From positions 1 to 64,000 of the forward strand of contig JAHCJZ010000009.1 in assembly GCA_026126025.1 (NCBI GenBank): DNA of 64,000 nt. The letters are read 5' to 3'. How positions within the stretch are numbered: the stretch's first letter is position 1; every line of letters begins with the position of its first letter. Shown piece by piece: positions 54,880-64,000 of the stretch. The position numbers and the translations under genes are program-made. The DNA is from Bauldia sp. (GTDB taxonomy: Bacteria > Pseudomonadota > Alphaproteobacteria > Rhizobiales > Kaistiaceae). The notes beneath the pieces are model-generated. The model was not told where the DNA came from. It searched no databases and saw nothing but the letters and a program-made list of their open reading frames with translations.

Positions 54880-57729
54880 ATGGCCGATCGCACCATCGTC
54901 GGGTCGCTGTTGATCACGGCGCAGGTGGACGGCACGCCGTTCGCCCGCGGCATGAACCGGATGGCGGCGATCACGGCGCAGCAGAGCGCCACGATGCGCC
55001 GGTCGCTGGTGCCGACGACGGCCAGTATCGCCGCTCTCCATGCGCAGGGTGCCCGTCCGTTCCGGACCGCTGGCTTCATCGCGGCGACCCGGGCCTTCAA
55101 CAACGTCAACCAGCGCGCGGACGCGCTGAAGACGACCCTGCTCGGCCTCGGTGCCGTGTTTGGCGGCTTCAGCTTCGCCCTCGCGACGAACGCGCTGATC
55201 TCCTACGCCGACAGCTATCGCGAACTGCAAAATCGCATTCGCGTCACGACAACCTCCACGCAGGAGATGCTGGCGGTCCAGGAGGCGCTCCTGGGGGTTG
55301 CCAACCGCTCGCGCTCCGGCTTCCGCGAGACAGCGATCCTCTATTCGCGCATGGCGATCGCGGGTCGCGAGCTCGGCCTCTCGCAGCAGCAGCTTCTCGA
55401 CATCACGGAGACCATCCAGAAGGCGTTTCTGGTGGGTGGTTCGACGCCGATCGAAGCGCGGCAGTCGGCGATCCAGTTGTCGCAGGGCATCGCCTCAAAC
55501 CGCCTCTCCGGCGACGAACTCCGATCGGTTCTGGAGAATCAGGCTCTCGGTCAGCTCATCGCCGACCAGCTTGCGGGCGGCAGCATCGGCGAACTCCGCC
55601 GGATGGCGGAGGCGGGGGAACTCACGGCCCGGGCCATCATGTCGGCATTCGCCGGCGCCGCGGAGGAAATCAACGAGAGGTTCGAAAGGATCGTGCCGAC
55701 GATCGGCCAGGCGTTCGTGGTGCTCGACAACGCCTTCACGAACTACATCGGCAAGCAGGACTCCGCCCTAGGGATCTCCGACGCCTTCATCAAGGGCATC
55801 ATGGCTCTTGCAAGAAACATCGACGTCGTCGTGAACTCGCTGGTGCTTCTCGGCGGCGTGCTGGTGACGAACTTCGTTACCCGCGGCATCACGCCGGCTA
55901 TCACGGGCACGATCCAATTCATCGGCCAGACGCGCGCGCTCCGCCTTGCCGCGGTGGCACAGACGCTCGCTATGAAGGAATCGGCGCTGGCGCTGCAGGC
56001 CGACGCGGCGGCCAAGCTCCGGAACGCGCAGGCGGGCCTGACCGCCGCCCGGGCCGGCGCCGCTCTCGGCGCGACGACCGCGCAGATGACGCGCACCGTC
56101 GCCCTCGCCCAAGTGGAGTATTCGCGGGCAACCCTCGCTGCCACCAGCGCAACGGGCGCCTTCAACGCCGCCCTCGCGGCGACCCGGCGGACAGCGATTG
56201 CCACCACAACCGTCATGGCCGGCCTGTCTCGGCTGATGGCGCTCTTTGGTGGACCACTCAACTTCGCCATCACCGCGGCGGTCGTCGGCTTCGGTGTCCT
56301 CGCCACCCGGCAGAATGCCGCCGCGATTGCCGCCGCGCAGCACGCCGACGAATTGGAGAACCTCCGCGCGAAGGCATTGGCTGCGGCAGGCGCCTCCGAC
56401 GAGCTGCAGCGCCAGCTCCGGGAAGAGGTGGACGCGATGTATGCGCGTTCCCGCCTGCAGTTGATTGCCCTGCAGATGGAGCGCGACAACATCATCGCCG
56501 AGCTCCAGGGAATGCTGGACTCGGAGTCGGGATGGGAGCGCGTGATGGGCGCCGGCGGCGCCTTCCTGATGTCGCCGCGCCTCAATGAGTTGACCGCCCA
56601 GATTCGAGAGGCCGAGACGCACGTCCAGAATATGGCGGAGGCAATGACCTTCGTCACCGAGACGCTCGACACCGGCGTTGCCGACCTCGACAGCGGCCTT
56701 GGCGGCGCCGCGGACAACGCGGAGAAGATCGCCAAGGCGATCGCCGAACTCCGGATGCAGGCGCGCGCGGGGCCGCTTGACGAATTCAACCGCTCGGTCG
56801 CGGAGGCCGCGCGTCAGGCGGGCTTCGCCGAAGAGGCAGTGATGCGGTTCATCGCCGCAGTGGAGTCGGGCGATTTCTCGGGAGTCGACAGCCGCATCCT
56901 CGACATGCGCACCCTCATGCAGATCAACGATGCATGGGAGGCCTACCACGAGATTATGAAGAGCGTCGGCCCCTCCTTGGCCGAGGTGTCTCAGAAGCAG
57001 GCGCAGCTCAACTATCTGGTGATGCAGGGAGCGATCACCTCCGCGCAGGCCCGGCTGGCCTTCGTTGAATATATGGCCGGGTTCGATCAATACGCGTGGA
57101 TCAACGAAACCGCGGAGGCCTTCACCGAGTTTGCCAAGTCGGCAATCACCGATTTCGAGAACGTTGGCGATGCGTGGGAGACGCTCGTCGACCGGATGCG
57201 GGACATGGTCCTGCAGGAGCTCATCCTCACGCCGTTCCAGAACGCGCTGAAGATGATGCTCGGCGGGCTGGCGTCGGCCTTCGGGGGCGGCTTCGGCGGC
57301 ATGGGCAGCTATGGTCTTCCCGGCGTCTTCCACGATGGCGGCCGCGTCGGCGCGCCAGGCGCGTTCCGAATGGTCGACCCGGCCGTCTTCGATCACGCCC
57401 CCCGCTTTCACCGCGGGCTTGGCGGCGACGAGTTCGCGGCGATCTTGCAGCGCGGCGAGCGCGTGCTGACCGAGCGCCAGCAGGGCGTCATCGGCGGGCT
57501 GCTCGGGGCGCTCGGCGGCCGGCGCGGCACGATCAAGGTCATGATCGAAAACTCCGGCCAGCCGAAGGAAGCCGAGGGCGAGGCGACGGAGCGATCGGAC
57601 GGCGGAATCGACCTGATCATTCGGATGATTGACCAGGTGACGGCGCAGAAGATCGGAGCGCCGGGCAGCCGGACGAATCAGGCGATTCGCAAGCACTTCA
57701 CCACGCGGCCGCGACTGACGGGACGGTAG
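54880..57729 (+). CDS. Tail tape measure protein
   Basis: A protein of 949 residues. The N-terminal tape-measure domain has YRELQNRIRVTTTSTQEMLA, AIQLSQGIASNRLSGDELRS and LTARAIMSAFAGAAEEINER. A long Ala-rich helical region and hydrophobic stretches (about 310-520) follow. The C-terminal end has GLGGDEFAAILQRGERVLTE. It sets tail length; at 949 residues the tail would be about 140 nm if the usual 1.5 Angstrom per residue holds. Confidence 0.93.
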   Translation: MADRTIVGSLLITAQVDGTPFARGMNRMAAITAQQSATMRRSLVPTTASIAALHAQGARPFRTAGFIAATRAFNNVNQRADALKTTLLGLGAVFGGFSFALATNALISYADSYRELQNRIRVTTTSTQEMLAVQEALLGVANRSRSGFRETAILYSRMAIAGRELGLSQQQLLDITETIQKAFLVGGSTPIEARQSAIQLSQGIASNRLSGDELRSVLENQALGQLIADQLAGGSIGELRRMAEAGELTARAIMSAFAGAAEEINERFERIVPTIGQAFVVLDNAFTNYIGKQDSALGISDAFIKGIMALARNIDVVVNSLVLLGGVLVTNFVTRGITPAITGTIQFIGQTRALRLAAVAQTLAMKESALALQADAAAKLRNAQAGLTAARAGAALGATTAQMTRTVALAQVEYSRATLAATSATGAFNAALAATRRTAIATTTVMAGLSRLMALFGGPLNFAITAAVVGFGVLATRQNAAAIAAAQHADELENLRAKALAAAGASDELQRQLREEVDAMYARSRLQLIALQMERDNIIAELQGMLDSESGWERVMGAGGAFLMSPRLNELTAQIREAETHVQNMAEAMTFVTETLDTGVADLDSGLGGAADNAEKIAKAIAELRMQARAGPLDEFNRSVAEAARQAGFAEEAVMRFIAAVESGDFSGVDSRILDMRTLMQINDAWEAYHEIMKSVGPSLAEVSQKQAQLNYLVMQGAITSAQARLAFVEYMAGFDQYAWINETAEAFTEFAKSAITDFENVGDAWETLVDRMRDMVLQELILTPFQNALKMMLGGLASAFGGGFGGMGSYGLPGVFHDGGRVGAPGAFRMVDPAVFDHAPRFHRGLGGDEFAAILQRGERVLTERQQGVIGGLLGALGGRRGTIKVMIENSGQPKEAEGEATERSDGGIDLIIRMIDQVTAQKIGAPGSRTNQAIRKHFTTRPRLTGR

Positions 57730-57736
57730 GATTCCG

Positions 57737-58108
57737 ATGGCTGAAACGTGGCCCAGCTCGCTGCCGCAGTCGCTCAAGCTCGACGACTACGAGGAGAAGG
57801 CGCCGAACATGGTCCTGCGGTCGCAGACCGACATGGGGCCCGGCAAGACCCGACGCCGCTCTTCCGCCGTGCCGAGCACGCTCAGCGGGAGCATGGTGAT
57901 GACGCAGGCCCAGCTCATCACGCTTGTCGGCCCCGACCGGCGCACAGGCTTCTTCGGGACCGCGATCCAAGGTGGAGCCGATCGGTTCATTTTCCCGGAT
58001 CCATGGGGCGGGACTCCTCTCCTCGTGCGTTTCACCGAGCCTCCGTCGTGGAGGGCCGTCGGCGGCGGCCGCTTCAACGTCCGCCTGCCGCTCGAGGCGG
58101 TCCCGTAG
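57737..58108 (+). CDS. Minor tail protein (lambda M-position)
   Basis: A protein of 123 residues after the tape measure. It is beta-rich (ETWPSSLPQSLKLDDYEEKA, then RRRSSAVPSTLSGSMVMTQA and GGRFNVRLPLEAVP). The order TMP, this gene, DUF1833, NlpC/P60, gpJ matches lambda H-M-L-K-J. Assignment to the M family is by position mainly. Confidence 0.6.
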   Translation: MAETWPSSLPQSLKLDDYEEKAPNMVLRSQTDMGPGKTRRRSSAVPSTLSGSMVMTQAQLITLVGPDRRTGFFGTAIQGGADRFIFPDPWGGTPLLVRFTEPPSWRAVGGGRFNVRLPLEAVP

Positions 58109-58633
58109 ATGGCCCGGACGCTCAGCTCGGCCTTCCTCGAGGCGATCTCGGCTGAAGAGACCGGCAAGGTCGTCGTCTTCCTCGTGACCATCACGCATGA
58201 GGATCTTGGGACGCCGCTTCGGTTCTCGTCCGACCCAACGCAGCGCCTTCTCGACGGCGATTCACAGGAACTCGACCCGGTCCAGTACGGCACCATCAGC
58301 CGCGGCCAGACCTACATCTTCATCCCGATGCGGCCGGTGCTGTCCGACGACAGCGAGGACACGCCGCCGACCGCGCGACTTGTGATCGACAATGTCGACC
58401 GGGAGATGGTCGCCCTGCTTCGGTCGACCTCGGAGCAGGCCGACGTCAAGATTGAGCTGGTGTTCGCCGACTCGCCGGACACCGTCGAGGTCACGATCCC
58501 GGCCATGAACCTCTTCAACGCCGAGTACGACGCGCTCGAAATCACCCTCCTGCTAGGGATTGATTCGATGGCGAGCGAGCCGTTCCCGGCTGGCACCTTC
58601 GGGCCTGGCGCTTTCCCCGGCCTCCACTCCTGA
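58109..58633 (+). CDS. DUF1833-like minor tail protein (L position)
   Basis: A protein of 174 residues. Pattern features are ISAEETGKVVVFLVTITHED, SDPTQRLLDGDSQELDPVQY and PPTARLVIDNVDREMVALLR, typical of DUF1833 tail proteins. It builds the distal tail between tube and tip. The start directly follows the previous stop. Confidence 0.8.
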   Translation: MARTLSSAFLEAISAEETGKVVVFLVTITHEDLGTPLRFSSDPTQRLLDGDSQELDPVQYGTISRGQTYIFIPMRPVLSDDSEDTPPTARLVIDNVDREMVALLRSTSEQADVKIELVFADSPDTVEVTIPAMNLFNAEYDALEITLLLGIDSMASEPFPAGTFGPGAFPGLHS

Positions 58634-58636
58634 CCG

Positions 58637-59032
58637 TTGATCCTCGACGACCTGGTAGGCCTGCCGTGGCGCGACTGCGGCCGGGATGAGACGGGGGTCG
58701 ACTGCTACGGCCTGGTGGTACTCGCCTATCGCGGAATGCTCGGCATCGAGTTGCCGTCCTACTCCGATCGCTACGTCACCAGCGCTGACCGCGCGGTCCT
58801 CGGGGCGCTGATCGAAGGCGAGAGGGGAAACTGGACCGAGATCGCGGCCGGCGAGGAGCGGCCGATGGACGTCCTCCTGATGATGCAGCAGGGCGTTGCC
58901 CAGCATGTCGGCGTCATCGTGAAGCCGGGGCTCGTGCTGCACATCCAGCCCGACAGCACGGCCCTGATCGAGAACTACAGGCGCTCCCGCCTCCGCGATC
59001 GCATCGCGGGCTTCTTCAGGTTTGCGCCATGA
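58637..59032 (+). CDS. NlpC/P60-type tail peptidase (K position)
   Basis: A protein of 131 residues starting at TTG 58637. Catalytic Cys23 is in DETGVDCYGLVVLAYRG and His90 in QQGVAQHVGVIV; both lie at the spacing of P60 enzymes. It likely cleaves peptidoglycan during DNA injection. Confidence 0.85.
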   Translation: MILDDLVGLPWRDCGRDETGVDCYGLVVLAYRGMLGIELPSYSDRYVTSADRAVLGALIEGERGNWTEIAAGEERPMDVLLMMQQGVAQHVGVIVKPGLVLHIQPDSTALIENYRRSRLRDRIAGFFRFAP

Positions 59033-62000
59033 CAGTTCCTCTCGCGCCCATCAACGGAGAGGTGATCCCGCCGGGCGACGGCATCACGGTCATCCTCGCG
59101 CCGCACCCGCTGAAGACGGCGCGGCTAATCCGGGTCCTCCCCATCGGGACGTCAATCTCGGATGCGGTCCGGGTGATGACCGGAGACGACCGCCGCTGGC
59201 GCTATCGGGCGTATATCGGCGCGGGAGAGCATGTCGTCCCGGAGGCGATCTGGGCGCGCGTCAAGCCGAAGGTGGGCACGACGCTCGTCATTCACGCGGT
59301 TGCCGGGAAGGACTCTCTCAAGTCGCTCGCGCTGATCGCGGTGGCGGTTGCGGCCTTCTTTCTGGCACCCGTCGTCGCGGGCGCGTTCTTCACGGCGGGA
59401 ACCGTCGGCTTTTCGGTTGTCTCGGGCCTCGCCGGTGCCGCCATCACCATGGGCGGCTCCTATCTCATCAGCAAGCTCTTCCCGACCCGCCCCGAGCAAC
59501 TCTCCGACGGCTCAGGCCGGCCCGTTGCCACCCTCACCGGCGCGCGCAACGTCGCCGAGCCGTTCGGGACGATCTCGGTCATCCTCGGGCGCACGCGGGT
59601 CTATCCGAAGCTCGGCGCGCAGACGATTACCGAGGTCACAGGCGGCGAGCAGTACCTCCGGATGCTTGTGGTGTGGGGCTACGGGCGGCTCAACATCACC
59701 GACCTGAAAATCGGCGACACGCCGATCCTGACCTACGATCCAGACGTCGAGATCGAGACCGTCTATGGCAGGCCGACGGATGACGGCCTGACCCTGTTCC
59801 CGAAGACGCCCTTCGAGAGACAGCTTTCGATCGAGCTCGACTACCAGGAGCAGAACATCCGCGTCAGCGAGGCCGACGTCGACGAGCTGACGATCGACCT
59901 GACGGCCCCGCAGGGTCTCTACACCCAGAAGAAGAAGGACGGCGTCCGCAGCGCCCGCACCGTCAACATCCGCGTCGATTATCGGCCTTTCCCGGGAGGA
60001 GGGGGGTGGACTCTATGGCAGACCGTCGCCTTCACCGGCAACACGGTCGACCTGAAGCGCAAGGGCATCCGGAAGAGGGTCTCGCGCGGCCAGTACGAGG
60101 TGCGGGTGACGCGGCAGACCTCGCTCTACACTGGCGACGATAACGTCGTTGTGGAGGCAGTCTACTGGACGGCGTTGCGCTCGTTCCGCAACGACCCGCC
60201 GGTCAACTTCCCTGAGCCGCTCGCCATGACCGCGCTGAGGATCAAGGCGGGGAAGCTCTCCGGCGTCATCGACGACCTCAACGGTGTCTGCACGTCGCTC
60301 GTGCGCTCGTGGGACGGCGCGGAGTGGCAGGCCAACACGCCGTCGAGCAATCCCGCTGATCTGTTCCGGGCCGTGCTGCAGCACCCCGCGAATGCCCGCC
60401 CGGTGCCGAACAACCTCATCGATCTCGACACGCTGGCGGAGTGGGCGGAGTATTGCGCCAGCGAGGGCTTCGAGTTCAACCAGGAGCGTGCCGGCCGGAC
60501 GTCGGTTTACGAGACGCTGGCCGACATCGCCGCGGCTGGCCGGGCTGTCCCCATCTTCGTCGACGGCAAGTGGAGCGTGGCCTGGGACCGGCCGGACGAT
60601 CCGATCGTGTGGCACTTCACGCCGCGCAATTCGTCTGGCTTCAAGGGTTCCCGCACCTACGCCCCGAAGCCGCACGCATGGCGGGTGCGGTTTCAGAACG
60701 AGAACAAGGGGTTCCGCGAGGACGAGCGCATCGTCTATGACGACGGCTACTCGGCCGCGAACGCGACGCGCTTCGAAGCGATCGAATTCCCCGGCGTCAC
60801 GCATCCGCGGCTGGTCTGGCGCCACGGGCGGTTTCATATCGCGCAGGCCCGGCTACGACCGGAGATCTACGAGACCACTGCCGACTTCGAGCACCTGCGT
60901 CTCACCCGGGGAAACCGAGTCCGGGTTACGCACGACGTCTCGCTAATTGGGCTGGTCTCTGGCCGGGTGAAGGCGGTCGACGGCAGCATCATCGCGCTCG
61001 ATGAAGTCGTGATCATGCAGGCGGGGGTGGACTACGGCATCCGCTTCCGGCTCCCGGACGGCACGAGCCTCCTGCGCGCGGTCGAGACCGTCGCCGGCGA
61101 AACCATGGAGGTAACGCTGGCCGGCAGCGGTGACGTGCCGTCGGCGGGCTGCCTGTTCGCCTTCGGCGAGTACGAACGCGAATCTGCTGTCATGCGGGTG
61201 CTCTCGATCGAGCCGCTCGAGGATCTCCAAGCGCGTATTCGCCTGGTCGACGACGCCCCGGAGATCAGCGAGGCGGACCACGGGACCATCCCGGAGTTCG
61301 ACAGCCAGATCACGGTCCCTCCGGACCCGTTCACGCTGCCGCCGGTTGCCCTGCGCGCGACGGAATTCTTCTCGGCCATCTCCGGGGGCGTCCGCGGCGG
61401 GGTCTACCTCTCATGGACAATCCCTCGCTTCGGCCAAGCGGACCGTTTCGAGACGCAGTTCCGCCAGAGCGGGGTGTCTGACTGGGACGCGGGCCCGACG
61501 GCCGCGGTCCCGCAGACCCATGCGCGGATCTATGACCTCGAGGCCGGCTCCTACGACTTCCGCGTCCGGACCGTTTTCAACGATGGGAAGGTGTCGGCCT
61601 GGGAGACTCTTTCCGCCTTCCCGCTCGATGGCCTCTCGCGCGAGCCGCCCAATGTCACAGTCTTTCGCATGGCGCTCACCGGCGACACGGCGACACTCCA
61701 TTGGATTGCTCCGGAAAGCATCAACATCAAGGGCTACGAGATCCGGTTTGCTCCGGTGACGGAGGGGGCATCGTGGAGCGGCGCAGTCGCGCTCTTCGAC
61801 GATCTTATCCCCGGCACCTCGGTCACGATCGTCCCGGTTCAGGGCACCTACCTGATCAAGGCGGTCTCTTTTCAGGGCGCCCAGAGCCTCAGCGCCGCCG
61901 CACTGGTGAACGGTGCCTCAGCGGCATCAAACTTCAACGTCGTCGAGGTCGTCGAGGAAAGCGCGGACGACGACCCGGCTTTTCCCGGCGACCATGACGG

Positions 62001-62715
62001 GACGGTTTACGATTCGACTGCTGGCGGCCTCCGTCTTGCGTCCCCTGCCGTTGATTTCTTCGCCCCGGACGACTTCTTCGATCCGCCGGATATGTTTCTC
62101 GGCTACGGCGTCGCTGGAACGGGCCGCTATCAGCTAGCCGAGACCAAGGACCTTGGTGAGGTCTTCACCTCGCGGGTGACGGCCGCGCTTACTGTCTCAG
62201 GCGTCGATCTTCTGGACAATATCTTTGACCGGCTCAACATCTTCAGCATCACGAACGTCTTCGGTGATGATCCTACGGTCTGGTCCGCGCATGCCGAGCT
62301 CCGCTACACGCTCGACGACCCCGGCGGATCCCCGGTGTGGAGCGAGTGGGAGCGCTTCGTCGCCGGCGACTACACGGCCCGGGCCTTTCAATTCCTGACC
62401 GAACTCACATCGACGCACTTCAGCATCACCCCGGTCGTGACGCGGGCGAAGGTGACGATCGACATGCCGGATCGGGTGGTTGCCGGCAACGACTTGGTCG
62501 TCACGACGTCCGGCCGCTCGGTCGCCTTCGATCCTGCTTTCCGGTCCTTGCAGGGGCTCGCGATCGTGGCCCAGGACCTCGCGACCGGCGACTACGCCGT
62601 CGTGTCCAACAAGGACGAGGAAGGCTTCGACATCATCTTCCGCAACTCCGCCGGATCCCCGGTGGAGCGGACGTTCGACTTCGTCGCCAAAGGCTACGGC
62701 CGCGTCATCTCCTGA
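59029..62715 (+). CDS. Host-specificity/tail-tip protein (gpJ-like)
   Basis: A protein of 1228 residues. The N-terminus has two strongly hydrophobic segments (ALIAVAVAAFFLAPVVAGAF and AAITMGGSYLISKLF), typical of gpJ-type proteins. The conserved hub region (SVILGRTRVYPKLGAQTITE ... LRMLVVWGYGRLNITDLKIG) and fibronectin-like beta domains from about 770 (RGGVYLSWTIPRFGQADRFE then GSYDFRVRTVFNDGKVSAWE) follow. The C-terminus should bind the receptor. The start overlaps the peptidase stop. Confidence 0.88.
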   Translation: MTVPLAPINGEVIPPGDGITVILAPHPLKTARLIRVLPIGTSISDAVRVMTGDDRRWRYRAYIGAGEHVVPEAIWARVKPKVGTTLVIHAVAGKDSLKSLALIAVAVAAFFLAPVVAGAFFTAGTVGFSVVSGLAGAAITMGGSYLISKLFPTRPEQLSDGSGRPVATLTGARNVAEPFGTISVILGRTRVYPKLGAQTITEVTGGEQYLRMLVVWGYGRLNITDLKIGDTPILTYDPDVEIETVYGRPTDDGLTLFPKTPFERQLSIELDYQEQNIRVSEADVDELTIDLTAPQGLYTQKKKDGVRSARTVNIRVDYRPFPGGGGWTLWQTVAFTGNTVDLKRKGIRKRVSRGQYEVRVTRQTSLYTGDDNVVVEAVYWTALRSFRNDPPVNFPEPLAMTALRIKAGKLSGVIDDLNGVCTSLVRSWDGAEWQANTPSSNPADLFRAVLQHPANARPVPNNLIDLDTLAEWAEYCASEGFEFNQERAGRTSVYETLADIAAAGRAVPIFVDGKWSVAWDRPDDPIVWHFTPRNSSGFKGSRTYAPKPHAWRVRFQNENKGFREDERIVYDDGYSAANATRFEAIEFPGVTHPRLVWRHGRFHIAQARLRPEIYETTADFEHLRLTRGNRVRVTHDVSLIGLVSGRVKAVDGSIIALDEVVIMQAGVDYGIRFRLPDGTSLLRAVETVAGETMEVTLAGSGDVPSAGCLFAFGEYERESAVMRVLSIEPLEDLQARIRLVDDAPEISEADHGTIPEFDSQITVPPDPFTLPPVALRATEFFSAISGGVRGGVYLSWTIPRFGQADRFETQFRQSGVSDWDAGPTAAVPQTHARIYDLEAGSYDFRVRTVFNDGKVSAWETLSAFPLDGLSREPPNVTVFRMALTGDTATLHWIAPESINIKGYEIRFAPVTEGASWSGAVALFDDLIPGTSVTIVPVQGTYLIKAVSFQGAQSLSAAALVNGASAASNFNVVEVVEESADDDPAFPGDHDGTVYDSTAGGLRLASPAVDFFAPDDFFDPPDMFLGYGVAGTGRYQLAETKDLGEVFTSRVTAALTVSGVDLLDNIFDRLNIFSITNVFGDDPTVWSAHAELRYTLDDPGGSPVWSEWERFVAGDYTARAFQFLTELTSTHFSITPVVTRAKVTIDMPDRVVAGNDLVVTTSGRSVAFDPAFRSLQGLAIVAQDLATGDYAVVSNKDEEGFDIIFRNSAGSPVERTFDFVAKGYGRVIS

Positions 62716-62731
62716 GAACGGGTAGTTCCGC

Positions 62732-63826
62732 ATGAGCCAAGCCATCACCTGGGGCGTCCCGCGTTCCAGCGCGGAAGCCGATCCGCCTGGCAGCGACGTC
62801 CCGATGACGCAGTATGCGACGAGGGACGACCAGGCCCTCGATGCTCTCCTGTCGGGGCACGCCGGCGACGAGGCGCCGGCCTATGCTGTCCTCGGCACGC
62901 GCTGGATCGACACGTCCGGGGCGCCCCTCCTCATCGAGAAGTTCTTCGACGGGACGAACTGGATCGTCGTCCGGTTTTTCCACGTCAACGACGACTACAC
63001 CCGGTCGACCGACTGTTTCCTCGGCACCTCCGGGGGCACCGCCACTGCAGTGACCTTGACCACTGTCTTCGGTTTGACCGCCTACCGCGACGGGATGCGG
63101 TTCATCTTCAAGATGGGGAGCAACGGCACCGGGGCGCTGACGCTCAACGTCGACGCCATCGGCGCGAAGTCGGTGAAGCTGCCGAACGGGTCGAACCCCG
63201 GCGCGGCCCAACTCCCGACGGACAGCCTTGTCGAGGTCGTCTACAACGCCGCGCTCGACACGATGGTCATGCTCGGCGGCGGTGTCCCCGCCATCACAAC
63301 CTTCGCCCGCTCGTTGCTCGACGACACGACCGCCGGGGCGTTCCTGACGACGCTCGGCGTCTCGTCCTTCGTCCAGACGATCCTCGACGATGCCGACGGG
63401 CCGGCGGTCCTGGCGACGATCGGCGCGATGCCGATCGCCGGCGGGACCTTCACCGGGGACGCCGTTCTTGCCAACGGAACCCCGGGCAGCCAGTTCTCGG
63501 CCGGCTTCCGCGCCCTCCCGGTGACCGCCGCCAATGCGGATCGCACGCTCGCCCGCGCGGACATCGGGCGCCTGATCCGGCACGCCGGCGGCACCCCTCA
63601 CGCCTGGACCATCCCGCCGACCTCCACCGGATCGTGGAACCTCGGCGACGGCTTCCTGGTCGCCAATATCGGCAGCGGCGCGCTCACGGTGCAGCGCGGG
63701 TCCGGCGTCACTCTGCGGAAGTGGGGGTCGGCAACCAGCCTGGACCTCACGCTCGCGGCGCACGCCATGGCGACGCTGATCTGTCTCAATACCGACATCT
63801 GGTACGCGAGCGGGATCGGCATCTGA
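62732..63826 (+). CDS. Tail fibre-like protein
   Basis: A protein of 364 residues. After an N-terminal part with GTRWIDTSGAPLLIEKFFDG there are repeated beta segments (ATAVTLTTVFGLTAYRDGMR, GTGALTLNVDAIGAKSVKLP, SLLDDTTAGAFLTTLGVS). The C-terminal part (GSGVTLRKWGSATSLDLTLA) fits a trimeric fibre tip. It likely adds host binding to the gpJ-like tip. Confidence 0.7.
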   Translation: MSQAITWGVPRSSAEADPPGSDVPMTQYATRDDQALDALLSGHAGDEAPAYAVLGTRWIDTSGAPLLIEKFFDGTNWIVVRFFHVNDDYTRSTDCFLGTSGGTATAVTLTTVFGLTAYRDGMRFIFKMGSNGTGALTLNVDAIGAKSVKLPNGSNPGAAQLPTDSLVEVVYNAALDTMVMLGGGVPAITTFARSLLDDTTAGAFLTTLGVSSFVQTILDDADGPAVLATIGAMPIAGGTFTGDAVLANGTPGSQFSAGFRALPVTAANADRTLARADIGRLIRHAGGTPHAWTIPPTSTGSWNLGDGFLVANIGSGALTVQRGSGVTLRKWGSATSLDLTLAAHAMATLICLNTDIWYASGIGI

Positions 63827-64000
63827 TGATCCGGTGCTCGGCGGTTCCGGCTTGGGTCGAATGGATCCGCTCGCCGTCGCACGACCGCGAGCAGCGGGCG
63901 GCCCGCGCGCTGCGCTATCGCGGCCGGCCGGCGACGGTGGCCACCGGCTTCTTCATGGCGGTCGCGGGCGCGCCGCGGCCCGTCACCCCCGGCAGCCAGA
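63826..64000 (+). CDS. Start of a further late gene (truncated by window end)
   Basis: ATG 63826 overlaps the fibre gene stop (ATGA). The visible part is basic (MIRCSAVPAWVEWIRSPSHD then RALRYRGRPATVATGFFMAV). It may be a tail-related or lysis-related protein; too little is present to tell. Confidence 0.5.
   Translation, partial: MIRCSAVPAWVEWIRSPSHDREQRAARALRYRGRPATVATGFFMAVAGAPRPVTPGSQ

Larger units (their letters stand above)
6468..64000. mobile_element. Temperate tailed prophage, lambda/HK97-like (right end not in window)
   Basis: It runs from the tRNA-Glu 3' end to the window edge. The modules in order are integration/recombination (minus), immunity, rightward early replication genes, a converging minus-strand early operon, then late packaging, head, connector, tail and tail-tip genes. 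The structural genes are HK97-type (portal, U35 prohead protease, gp5-type capsid). The tail has a tape measure and gpJ-like tip without sheath genes, which indicates a long non-contractile tail. Lysis genes were not seen and may lie to the right. Confidence 0.95.

Noticed and set aside
55743-57777. Long minus-strand frames opposite the tape measure gene
   Set aside because: Shadow of the tape measure gene; no motif, and all neighbours are on the plus strand.
6468-64000. attR inside the window
   Set aside because: No second copy of the tRNA-Glu T-arm/acceptor sequence was seen after 6467; the tRNA-Gly at 39242 differs and is complete.

Overview
The window is high-GC alphaproteobacterial DNA, most likely from a member of the Hyphomicrobiales. 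The evidence for this is the chromosomal neighbourhood rluD-rpoH with a divergent small single-pass membrane gene, the base composition, and the resemblance of the phage genes to rhizobial prophages. Positions 1-6467 are host chromosome: the end of a membrane-anchored protein, a GNAT acetyltransferase, a GSCFA-domain gene with its partner, rpoH (sigma-32), rluD, a small membrane protein and tRNA-Glu(CTC).

From the 3' end of tRNA-Glu to the right edge of the window lies a temperate tailed prophage with a long non-contractile (lambda/HK97-like) morphology. Its right end, lysis genes and attR are outside the window. The left arm (6.5-17.5 kb, minus strand) carries integrase, an excisionase-like gene, a HerA-type ATPase, a probable annealing-protein plus PD-(D/E)XK nuclease pair, a Dam-type methylase, a hexapeptide-repeat protein and several micro-proteins. 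The immunity region (17.4-20.3 kb) has a LexA/CI-type repressor followed by a lipoprotein, a Cro-like gene, and at least five copies of a 17-bp palindrome (GGGTAY-N5-RTACCC) placed inside early promoters in both directions. The rightward early operon (20.05-31.8 kb) encodes ParB-like and DUF3102-type regulators, a RuvC-like resolvase, an MT-A70 methyltransferase, a primase and a DnaB-like helicase.

A second minus-strand operon (38.5-31.7 kb) converges on it. It encodes small proteins, a sliding-clamp homologue and a DUF4942 methyltransferase split by a frameshift. Nine of its genes are preceded by the same short stem-loop at a fixed 18-21 nt from the start codon. The stem varies with base-pair compensation, and this is the most unusual signal in the window.

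The late operon starts near 39.15 kb with a promoter, a phage tRNA-Gly(TCC), two HNH-type genes, terS, terL, portal, prohead protease and HK97 major capsid. Between capsid and head-tail connectors sits an uninterrupted four-gene block: an MptE-like protein, a ParB/nucleotidyltransferase fusion, a GT2-like glycosyltransferase and a GT-B-like transferase. This suggests virion or receptor glycosylation. Connectors, tail tube, frameshifted tail chaperone (slippery site AAACCCT), tape measure, tail-tip proteins, a NlpC/P60 peptidase, a gpJ-like host-specificity protein and a fibre-like protein follow. Two genes (21.4-22.4 kb and 32.9-34.5 kb) show frame breaks that are either real lesions or assembly errors. 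The gene-free stretches are 4380-4856 (palindromic repeat) and about 38575-39241 (regulatory hairpins and late promoter).
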